Below are positions 1 through 6,992 of a DNA stretch of 64,000 bases, one piece after another. Location: contig NZ_SELS01000027.1 of assembly GCF_004197395.1 (NCBI RefSeq), forward strand, positions 1 to 64,000, given 5' to 3'. The notes under the pieces are model-generated. The model ran no database searches and was not told the origin of the DNA. It saw only the letters and a program-made list of their open reading frames with translations. How positions within the stretch are numbered: position 1 is the first letter of the stretch; each line of letters opens with the position of its first letter. The DNA is from Paraburkholderia sp. UYCP14C. GTDB taxonomy: Bacteria > Pseudomonadota > Gammaproteobacteria > Burkholderiales > Burkholderiaceae. The translations under genes were made by a program, and so were the position numbers.

Positions 1-163
1 TCTTCAACATCAACTACTCCAGTTTGGATCACACGTTTTACCCCAACTCTGTGTCCAGAAAAACCGGAGCCGCCGCACTGGCGAGTTGATCTGACGATGC
101 CGTTGTTCCTGTCAGCCGGCCACTTGCATTCCCTTTTCAGCATCGCCTTGTGAGGCTAACTGC

Positions 164-595
164 ATGATCAGTCTCGACGACGTCGACCATCAACTCATCG
201 CGCTGCTGCGCGACAACGCGCGTACCCCGGTCGTGACGCTCGCGCAGCAGTTAAGAGTCGCACGTGCGACGGTCCAGAACCGCTTGACCCGGCTCGAAAA
301 GAACGGCGTGATCGTGGGCTATACGGTCCGACTGAAGCCGGCTGCGGAAAAGCACCGCATTCGAGGGCTGATGTCCATTGCGGTAGAGGGCAATCGGGCC
401 GCTGAGGTCGTGAAGATACTGCGCGGTTATCCGAATGTTGCAACGATTCACAGCACCAACGGACGTTGGGATCTGATTGCAGAACTGCTGGCGGACTCGT
501 TGGAAAATTTCGATCGCGTACTCGGCTCGATCCGTTTGATCGACGGCATTGCCAGTACCGAAACCAGCATTCTTTTGTCGACACATAAAGCGTGA
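164..595 (+). CDS. Lrp/AsnC family transcriptional regulator
   Basis: A 143-aa protein of usual length for the Lrp/AsnC family. An N-terminal winged helix-turn-helix (about residues 3-58, from LDDVDHQLIALLRDNART) is followed by a C-terminal ligand-binding RAM/AsnC domain (about 68-140). Family members usually bind amino acids and control amino-acid metabolism or export, often of a neighbouring gene. Its target cannot be named, because the left neighbour lies outside the window. The gene starts at ATG, 163 bp from the window edge. About 475 bp without a convincing gene follow it. Confidence 0.9.
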   Translation: MISLDDVDHQLIALLRDNARTPVVTLAQQLRVARATVQNRLTRLEKNGVIVGYTVRLKPAAEKHRIRGLMSIAVEGNRAAEVVKILRGYPNVATIHSTNGRWDLIAELLADSLENFDRVLGSIRLIDGIASTETSILLSTHKA

Positions 596-1069
596 TTGCT
601 GCGCGCGATGCTGCGTGACCAGGCTTTCGGATATCAGCTTTCTTGTCGGGCGGCCGTCAGGACGGACGCATCATTCTCGACTCCATGGAGGTAAGCAAAG
701 TCAGTGTGCTTGCCGACCCGTTTGTGGGTGTCTGGAATCCAGTCGAACGCGGCAAGCGCAACCATCACCGTTACCGCATCACCGATGCGCGTCGCAATCC
801 GCGCAAACGGCATCACCGCATGTGTCGCGATCTACCCCACAGCGCCAGACGAAGAGTTGGATTCGACCCACCGGCCGCAGCGCCCACGTTCGTCTACCAA
901 TGCGCACGAACACCATAAAAGATCCAATATTTTCAACTGGTTGTGTGTTCGCTTACCGCAGCGCAACCGTTTGGCACGCACTTTGCGTTGATCATGATCG
1001 AGGCGTGGCGACACCCTCAAAACAGGCTCTGACGTTCCCGACCGACTAATTTCCCCGTGGAGAACCGAA
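596..1069. other. Intergenic stretch, no supported gene
   Basis: No reading frame in either strand resembles a known family or has a good start site. The only clear signal is a Shine-Dalgarno-like GGAGAA just before the ATG at 1070. The promoter of the small peptide gene probably lies in the last 150 bases. Confidence 0.5.
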
Positions 1070-1255
1070 ATGAATACGCTGGTAATCAAAGACCTCGCCG
1101 TCACCGTTGAGATGGACCGTAGCGCAATGGCCGCCGTCAGCGGCGGCAGGTTGCCGCAGCAGATCGTGAACATCATCCAGGCCGTTAACGACTATGCAAA
1201 TGACTCTCCTACCCAGCACAGCTTTACTGGCAGTGGGACTTCTGTGACGTACTAG
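1070..1255 (+). CDS. Small peptide with a double-glycine-type leader
   Basis: A 61-aa product with a good ribosome binding site (GGAGAA, about 8 nt before the ATG). The N-terminus, MNTLVIKDLAVTVEMDRSAM followed by AAVSGG, looks like the leader of peptides cut after Gly-Gly by C39 peptidase ABC exporters: an amphipathic stretch with spaced hydrophobic residues, an acidic EMDR segment, then GG at residues 25-26. The predicted core, about 35 aa from RLPQQIV to the end, is polar and Ser/Thr/Gly-rich with no cysteine. No peptidase, exporter or modifying enzyme is next to it. From memory, similar IKDL...DR.AM.AV.GG N-termini occur in proteobacterial small proteins of unknown function. The link to export is inference. 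A stem of CCCTCCG with CGGAGGG (about 1267-1309) lies just downstream. Confidence 0.65.
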   Translation: MNTLVIKDLAVTVEMDRSAMAAVSGGRLPQQIVNIIQAVNDYANDSPTQHSFTGSGTSVTY

Positions 1256-1467
1256 CAGAAACACGGTGTCCCTCCGAAGTTGGGATTTAGCTATCGCACT
1301 GCGGAGGGTGCGCGTCGGATACGCGGTGATGTCGCTCGCGCGGAACATGTCGTAGTCGACCTTCGTGGCGGTCCAGGTTGCGTGTGCACGAGTCTGTACC
1401 GATGGGCATTCGCCAGCGGCAAAGGCCGGGCCCTCCCGGTGGTGTCCAAAACGGAGAGACATGGCAA

Positions 1468-2343
1468 ATGGATCACGAACCTCAGCCTGCGCCCGAGAGC
1501 GCCGCGGCATCAGTCCGGTCATTGGCCCCGGCGCCGGGATGGCACCCCTGGCAGGTCAAACTTCAGTGGGCGGTGCTCGTGCTCGCCACGGCACTCTGCC
1601 TGGCCTTGTCTGTGCACGAAGGCGTCGAACTCTTTGTCATCGGTGCCATTTTTCTGGCGTCTGGCATATCCAGCATCGCGGGCTTCGCCTTCTCCGCAGT
1701 CTGCGGCGCAATGCTGTTCCATCTCTCTGCCGACACGGTGCAGATCGTCCAGATCATGATTGTCTGCAGCATCGCGAACCAGACAGCCATGGTCTGGGCA
1801 CTCAAACGGGATATCCAGTGGCGGGCGCTGGCAGTTTTCCTGGTCGGTGGCGTGGTCGGATTGCCCTTGGGCATCACCGTACTGCTCACGCTGGATCGTC
1901 ACGTCTACACCCACGTACTTGGCGTGGTCCTGAGTCTCTATGGGTGCTCTATGCTCGCGAGGCGGCCGCTGGTCATCCCGCGCCAGTCGAAGGCACTCGA
2001 TGTCCTGGCGGGATTTCTCGGCGGCATCACGGGTGGCGCGGCTGGCTTTCCCGGAGCATTTGTGACCATCTGGTGCGGGTTCAAGGGGTGGAGCAAGGAC
2101 CGCCAGCGTGCCATGTATCAGCCGTTTATCCTGATCACGCAGGTCACCGCGCTGGCTGCCATCAGTCTGTTGCGACACTCCGCCGGCAAGACCGCTTTAG
2201 CCCCAGCCATTCTGCTCTGCATACCTGGGTCGCTGCTCGGAACCGCGATCGGCATGACGCTCTATAAACGGCTGTCGGACAATCATTTCGCACGGGTCGT
2301 GAACCTGCTGTTGATTGTCTCGGGGATTAGCTATTTTGGATAA
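1468..2343 (+). CDS. TauE/SafE family membrane permease
   Basis: A 291-aa membrane protein of the sulfite exporter TauE/SafE family, formerly DUF81. Family members move small anions, often sulfonate- or sulfite-related compounds, across the inner membrane. Hydrophobic segments run through the protein, and the second half has the family-like glycine-rich stretch GFLGGITGGAAGFPG. The start at 1468 is chosen because GGAGAG lies about 9 nt upstream. Longer versions from 1378 (TTG) or 1402 would add an unlikely Arg/Pro-rich leader. The residues before the first membrane segment (MDHEPQPAPESAAAS...) are cytoplasmic-looking. The substrate is not evident. Confidence 0.85.
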   Translation: MDHEPQPAPESAAASVRSLAPAPGWHPWQVKLQWAVLVLATALCLALSVHEGVELFVIGAIFLASGISSIAGFAFSAVCGAMLFHLSADTVQIVQIMIVCSIANQTAMVWALKRDIQWRALAVFLVGGVVGLPLGITVLLTLDRHVYTHVLGVVLSLYGCSMLARRPLVIPRQSKALDVLAGFLGGITGGAAGFPGAFVTIWCGFKGWSKDRQRAMYQPFILITQVTALAAISLLRHSAGKTALAPAILLCIPGSLLGTAIGMTLYKRLSDNHFARVVNLLLIVSGISYFG

Positions 2344-2525
2344 CTAGACGAATTCTGGCTGACCGCCGTGATTGACGGCAGGCCGATCTAGGGCGCCCGT
2401 GCGTTTTGAACGAAGAAGCACCTTGACGAAAATACATGATGGACGAACAAACAACGGTCCATCGCGTTATGCCAGGGTCGCTGCTTCAATGATCCACATC
2501 CCATGGTTGCATCGTAGGCGACCAT

Positions 2526-2814
2526 TCGGCGAGTGAACTCAAGAAGTCAGAGTTCATTTTGGTAATGTTGGGTGAGGTAGATTTCGAAGCTGCCGTTTGG
2601 ACAATTCAGAAGGAGCGAATGAAGGCCGGTCGCGCCCACAATGTTTATTTGAGTCGACAGGCTCTGGACATTCTGGTCGCATTCAAGACGTGCTTCGGAG
2701 CGAGTTCATACGTGCATCCGGGTCACTAAGAGACGAACTCTCCAATACAAGGCCGAGTATGCGGAGCAGAGGAGAGGAATGCTTCAAGCGTGGGCCGATA
2801 TGCTGGATGGCTGA
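2526..2814 (+). pseudogene. P4-type tyrosine recombinase (integrase) remnant
   Basis: Two pieces of a P4-family phage integrase survive. The first, in the frame ending with TAA at 2727-2729, reads ...SELKKSEF..., then VDFEAAVWTIQKERMKAGRA and HNVYLSRQALDIL, the segment that precedes the catalytic His-x-x-Arg in these enzymes. The second, in another frame and ending at TGA 2812-2814, reads YKAEYAEQRRGMLQAWADML, the usual C-terminus just after the catalytic tyrosine region. The HxxR box and most of the core between them are missing, so it cannot be active. A longer ORF over the same bases (2597-3046) is a shadow frame. The remnant marks an old integration event at the left side of the accessory genes at 3.0-6.6 kb. 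Confidence 0.85.
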
Positions 2815-3003
2815 ATTACCAAAAAAATCAAAAGGTGATCGTCCTGGCGCCACTCTTCAAGCGGCGACCATTCGAGCTCGTGGCAGGCCTTTCGAGTCGA
2901 CGAGACCCAAACGTCTGATCTTGTTGAATGGGCGGTGCAGTTTACCTATCCTTTTATCCGGGCTTAAGTGTGGCCAGTGTGATACACAGCGGAAGGGGCA
3001 GAC

Positions 3004-3654
3004 ATGTCTACACCCAACAAGTCTACACCCAACAAACTTGGGCTAACCATCACCATTCCAAAGACAGTCTTCAGTTATCCCTGCAATTACAGTATTGATC
3101 GCTTTGTGCCGCTTACGGTGATCAAGGATAAATGCGGAATGGATGCGAGTATGGTTTGGCAATCTGCCGATGGCGATCTTACGCACCTCACGGGGGTGTA
3201 CAGCAACGAGCTCATATCCGCGCCGATAAAAGCGACGGGCTGTTTCGCCAATGTAGGTTTTCATGTTTCCAGCAAGGTGGACACATACCTGGGACAAAGC
3301 AACGATGAGCACGGCTTTCCTGCCCAGATGGCACTAAACGGCCCGGGTGAAATGGTTCTATACCAGGTCTTCGTCTATGGCTTCAAACCGTGGACGGTTG
3401 CGCCATGCTCAGGATTTCAGATTACCCATTCCGTGGAAGATATCGGCAACGGAAAATTCAAGGTGACCACCACCAAGGAAGGCAAGGCGGTGCGCTTTCG
3501 TCACAGTATCAATGCTAGCGATGGGATTGTCGTGGAGGAGCCCGTCGAATATTCGTCGGAGGCGGGGCAGGGGCGAGCAATCGTGGTTCAGATCGTCCAG
3601 AGTGGCGGGATCAATCCGGCGATTCTGGTCAAAGCCGATCTCTGCATACGATGA
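3004..3654 (+). CDS. Hypothetical protein, first gene of accessory cluster
   Basis: A 216-aa protein that I do not recognise. It begins with a short duplicated STPNK STPNK (the DNA is a 15-bp tandem repeat) and is otherwise a soluble, probably beta-rich protein without signal peptide or membrane segments. It has several cysteines (for example SYPCNYS, ATGCFAN, APCSGF). GGAAGGGG about 7 nt before the ATG supports the start. It lies 190 bp downstream of the integrase remnant and 81 bp upstream of the papain-like gene, on the same strand as all four cargo genes. Base composition is less GC-rich than the chromosomal genes around it. A role as adaptor, structural partner or immunity protein is possible but unproven. 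Confidence 0.7.
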   Translation: MSTPNKSTPNKLGLTITIPKTVFSYPCNYSIDRFVPLTVIKDKCGMDASMVWQSADGDLTHLTGVYSNELISAPIKATGCFANVGFHVSSKVDTYLGQSNDEHGFPAQMALNGPGEMVLYQVFVYGFKPWTVAPCSGFQITHSVEDIGNGKFKVTTTKEGKAVRFRHSINASDGIVVEEPVEYSSEAGQGRAIVVQIVQSGGINPAILVKADLCIR

Positions 3655-3735
3655 CGATGCCTCTGCAATTCAGGTACCCAGTTCACGCACACAATTGCGC
3701 AACAGAAACGGCCGCTCTGATCAGCCGATTGAGAT

Positions 3736-4557
3736 ATGGACTTTTCCGCGGGCGACATCATCATCGAGTACGACGACAGTGACGACGAAGCGAAGCATGC
3801 GCTGATCTGGGTGCTTGACGCCAACGGAAAGACCGTCATCCACAGCAAGGACGTCGGGAACCTGCAGGGAGTTGTGCAGCAGTCCGTCGGCGCGCTGGCG
3901 ATCACCGACGACGACGTCAAGTACCTCGTCTATCGTTACGAGGACTCAACTGTGGCCGCCGCGGCAGCGTGGTTCGCCACAAGATGGGCCACGCGCAGTG
4001 ACGATCCCATGGTGGCTGGGATGGTGAAATATGCCGCAACGAAAAATCAGGTCGTGAAGGCGAGCGTTCCGTTCGGACGGCGCGGAGATGAATACCAGAC
4101 CGAAGAGGCCTGGACTGCCAACTCTCTGGTCCGCGCGGTGCGAGCCTGGCACCGCGGACTCGCGGGCGTGAAGCTTTCCAGTCGCAAGGGAATCAGCTGC
4201 TCGCAGTTCGTCACGTACTGTTTTCAGGCAGCCAGCCTGCACGCAGCGCTGCACAACATGTGCCTGCAATCTCAGGATGCGAAGAACTTTCTGTTGGGCC
4301 CGCAAAATTTCGTGGCCTTGAAAAAGGGAAACCGCTACAGCCTCATCTACGAAGCCCTGAAATCCGTGGAGAAGGATCTGAGTGGCTGTATCCCGCCCGG
4401 CATGCTGGTCGATGCGAAGACGACCGACGCCGACAATCTGCAGAATTGCCTCGAACGTGGGGACAGCAAGTTCAAATGCGTGGGTGCAGTGGCGACGGAT
4501 AACCCGAAGAAACCCACCAAAGCCTGGATCGAGGCGGCAGAAGAGAAGTCTGATTGA
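3736..4557 (+). CDS. Putative permuted papain-fold (YiiX/NlpC-P60-like) protein
   Basis: A 273-aa protein. The N-terminus DFSAGDIIIEYDDSDDEAKH (H21), continuing ALIWV, followed by a strand ending VIHS, and then GISCSQFVTYCF (C155), fit the circularly permuted NlpC/P60 arrangement of YiiX-like proteins. In that arrangement the catalytic histidine precedes the catalytic cysteine. Such proteins hydrolyse amide, thioester or ester bonds in peptidoglycan, lipids or proteins, and some are secreted effectors. No signal peptide is present. The start lacks a strong ribosome binding site. The family call rests on motif order only. A profile search against NlpC/P60-like and DUF830 families would decide it. 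The gene sits between the unknown 216-aa protein and two deamidase-like proteins. Confidence 0.6.
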   Translation: MDFSAGDIIIEYDDSDDEAKHALIWVLDANGKTVIHSKDVGNLQGVVQQSVGALAITDDDVKYLVYRYEDSTVAAAAAWFATRWATRSDDPMVAGMVKYAATKNQVVKASVPFGRRGDEYQTEEAWTANSLVRAVRAWHRGLAGVKLSSRKGISCSQFVTYCFQAASLHAALHNMCLQSQDAKNFLLGPQNFVALKKGNRYSLIYEALKSVEKDLSGCIPPGMLVDAKTTDADNLQNCLERGDSKFKCVGAVATDNPKKPTKAWIEAAEEKSD

Positions 4558-4736
4558 CGCAGCGAGCGGCCCCGCGGCGATGCAGCCTGACAGGGGCTGC
4601 TTCAGCATGCGTTGGGGGCGCGGCATGAGTGACAGGAGCAGGCCGTGGCATCTGCGGGAGCGCCAGCGGCCCGGGCTACGTGAGATTACCGGCCGGTCGG
4701 AGATCGAAGGCAGCAGGGGCAATCCAGGAGGATGTC

Positions 4737-5384
4737 ATGCCGGTTACCAGGACCGTGATGTCGATTCACGATGATCAGACGGGGGAGGGTACGGCGCTCG
4801 CATTTCCCACGATGTCGACCTGTTCCGCGATTATCTGCGTGCTCGCCGACCGGCTCGTGGGCGTCCACAAAACCCAGGGCTGGCGCGGCACCACCAACAC
4901 GTTGTTCGCGCGCGCCGTCAAGTTGATCGGTGGTGACAGGGTCTACGAGCTCTATATCGCCGGCTGGAACGTGGGAAGCGAGGAATGTCACGACATCAGT
5001 CAGATTCAGAATGCGCTGGGATGCGCCGATGTGGCGACCTTTGTGCTCGACTACCACAACGCTGACGTCATCATCAAAAACAAACACAGCGGGAATCTGG
5101 TCAACCAGCAGGCTTTCCAGGCGCGAAAGGGGAAAGTCTTCACCCCCAGCCCAACCTCCGATTTGTGCACTTTTGCGTTTCATACCGGCAAGCGGAATCC
5201 CACCATCGGGATCAAGCGGTCGTCGAAGGTGAACATTACCTCCCGTGATCATGACGCGATGGACGAAAACTACGAGCGAGAGGGGAGGGACGGGATGATG
5301 ATCGCCGTCACGGAAGACATCCAGACGCCGAGCGATCATCTTCACGTCCAGGACAAGTACCTGGATTTCACTCGCGTGGTTTGA
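4737..5384 (+). CDS. Putative CNF1/CheD-like deamidase fold protein
   Basis: A 215-aa protein. AGGAGGA 4 nt upstream makes the ATG at 4737 the clear start; a longer frame from 4629 would add low-quality sequence. Residues 25-45, TMSTCSAIICVLADRLVGVH plus K, place Cys29 and His44 fifteen residues apart with hydrophobic strands between. In the CNF1 toxin the catalytic pair is Cys866 and His881, also fifteen apart, and CheD-type glutamine deamidases use a similar Cys/His pair. The rest of the protein is a compact alpha/beta sequence without membrane segments. The downstream gene carries the same Cys-x14-His pattern. The function as a glutamine deamidase or related acyl-transfer enzyme is inference from this motif. 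The fold has not been tested. Confidence 0.5.
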   Translation: MPVTRTVMSIHDDQTGEGTALAFPTMSTCSAIICVLADRLVGVHKTQGWRGTTNTLFARAVKLIGGDRVYELYIAGWNVGSEECHDISQIQNALGCADVATFVLDYHNADVIIKNKHSGNLVNQQAFQARKGKVFTPSPTSDLCTFAFHTGKRNPTIGIKRSSKVNITSRDHDAMDENYEREGRDGMMIAVTEDIQTPSDHLHVQDKYLDFTRVV

Positions 5385-5415
5385 ATCACCGTGGCGTCCA
5401 GGCACGCAAGATGAC

Positions 5416-6642
5416 ATGAGGATCCGCGAGGGTCGCGATATGCGTCCTGGCGTGGACATCCTCTGCCCGAGCGATCTGGACGCGAAGACCACATCGAGAT
5501 GGAAAACCATTGCTGCGGCACACGACACTTTGGGAATAGCCATGAAAGACGTGACTGTCAGGATCAACGACACGCTTGCATCCATTACGACCTCGGCAAT
5601 CGGGACCTTCGCCGAGAAGGCCTGCGCGCATGCTCTGGCCAGTACCTATATTCAGAACCACTATCCGCCGGCCAACGCGCACCAGGCCGGCTATGTGAAT
5701 TTCTCGAACGGCATGTCGATGAAGAATCTGCACAACGCGGGTAACGAGGCCCAGCGCGAAATGCGACGCGTCATTTATCTGCTGTGGCATGCCATTGGAA
5801 ACCACGCGCTCGCCAATCGGGCCACGACGCTCGGTGCCGGATTGCTGGCAGCTGAATATCGCCGCCTGTTGCAGAAAGCCAGGATAGTCGAGGATGCAAA
5901 TCATGCGCGCGACCACGGCAGCAGAAATCTGCTGACGACCGTTATCCCGACCGCGCCACTGCAGTTTCTCACAGAGAACAAGATTATGGTTCACGGTTCG
6001 ACGGCCTATGCGCCGGATGCGCTAGACCGCAATCTCGTGAACTTTCACTTCAACTACGACCCGGCCCAGGATCGCTACATGTTCGTGCCTGTCGCGGGGG
6101 TTCCGGTTCCTGCGGGCGCATACGGCTTTTCAGCAGCAAGCGTGCGGGCCGTGCACTGGACCGCCGTCCCCGGTAGAGGAGTCGTGGCAATTCCGGGGCC
6201 ACCGCCGGGCGGTGCCAGCTTTGCCGCCATCGACGGTACACGTCTCGATGGCTCCGACGTGATGGTCACGACGCAGTTCACCGGCTGCAGTTTTTGCATG
6301 AAGGACGTGGGAGGCGTGATCTATGCCGCTCATATTTCGCCCAGCATCCCGGGGCATCCGAACCCGCACGTCGGCACTACCATGGCCCAGCAGCTCTGCG
6401 GAATGAATGCTAACGTTGGCGCAGGCGATTTCGCGAATCATGCAGGCGTCGCCCCTTTCATGGTCTATGGCGCAGGGCACAGCAACATCGTCGGCTTTCC
6501 AAATGGCTACCCGGTGGTGGGAGTTGGCGCAGTTCCACTCCAATATATGTGCATGATTGGCGTGCGAGTGGGCGGCCTTTGGCAGATCTTCTCCCAGCAA
6601 GTGTTCGTGGGCGGTGCATTCGCAGCCTTCCAGGTTCTGTAG
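5416..6642 (+). CDS. Putative effector with CNF1/CheD-like Cys-His motif
   Basis: A 408-aa protein, or 400 aa if the ATG at 5440 is used. The first half (to about residue 180) is helical with no recognised domain. The second half is beta-rich and contains MVTTQFTGCSFCMKDVGGVI then YAAH. Cys291 and His306 are fifteen residues apart, the same spacing as the CNF1 catalytic pair, and the cysteine follows Thr-Gly at a strand end. A Pro/Gly-rich stretch (AIPGPPPGGASF) comes just before. It follows the smaller deamidase-like gene by 31 bp, so the two are probably co-transcribed. No secretion signal is visible. A toxin or effector role is inference. Confidence 0.5.
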   Translation: MRIREGRDMRPGVDILCPSDLDAKTTSRWKTIAAAHDTLGIAMKDVTVRINDTLASITTSAIGTFAEKACAHALASTYIQNHYPPANAHQAGYVNFSNGMSMKNLHNAGNEAQREMRRVIYLLWHAIGNHALANRATTLGAGLLAAEYRRLLQKARIVEDANHARDHGSRNLLTTVIPTAPLQFLTENKIMVHGSTAYAPDALDRNLVNFHFNYDPAQDRYMFVPVAGVPVPAGAYGFSAASVRAVHWTAVPGRGVVAIPGPPPGGASFAAIDGTRLDGSDVMVTTQFTGCSFCMKDVGGVIYAAHISPSIPGHPNPHVGTTMAQQLCGMNANVGAGDFANHAGVAPFMVYGAGHSNIVGFPNGYPVVGVGAVPLQYMCMIGVRVGGLWQIFSQQVFVGGAFAAFQVL

Positions 6643-6659
6643 TGCAACGCTATCCGCTC

Positions 6660-6863
6660 GATCAGCCCGGCGCGCCTACCGGCCTCTGCGGCTGCTCGAA
6701 TATTTACCTTGGCGCGCTCGGTCGGCATCAGCAGCATGTTTTCCACCGTCTTATTCTCGGTCACGCTCGCACCAACCGCCCCCCAATTCTTGCCTTTCTT
6801 ACTTAAGACATCGACCTGTGGGTCGATGAAAACAATCGCAGTGTCGGATCGATCGAAGCTCAC
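6660..6863 (-). pseudogene. Truncated isochorismatase-family (cysteine hydrolase) gene
   Basis: On the minus strand a GTG at 6863, with GGAGG placed 6 nt upstream, begins VSFDRSDTAIVFIDPQVDVL, then SKKGKNWGAVGASVTENKTVENM. This is the N-terminus of an isochorismatase-like cysteine hydrolase, with the catalytic Asp in the IDPQ-type motif. After ENM the family similarity ends, and the frame runs on to a stop at 6507 inside the convergent 408-aa gene. The Lys and Cys parts of the triad are absent. The gene therefore seems cut at the right side of the accessory island, with its own promoter and ribosome binding site left intact. The exact breakpoint, near 6720, is uncertain. Confidence 0.75.
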
Positions 6864-6992
6864 GTCGCGCCTCCAGTAGAGTGGATGAAGGCTCGCCCGT
6901 TTTCGATTCGACCTGAGCCTCCTGATCAGACTAGGAAACGGAGTCTTCAAAAGCAATGGCGTTGCGGCAGATTCGCCGGCGCGTCCAGCCCT

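Noticed and set aside
3-89. 29 open codons at the left edge, ending in TGA, possibly the end of a gene
   Set aside because: Too short, and the translation matches no family end that I recognise, so it cannot be supported.
2597-3046. 149-aa open frame
   Set aside because: It overlaps the integrase remnant in another frame, has no family resemblance and lacks a start signal.
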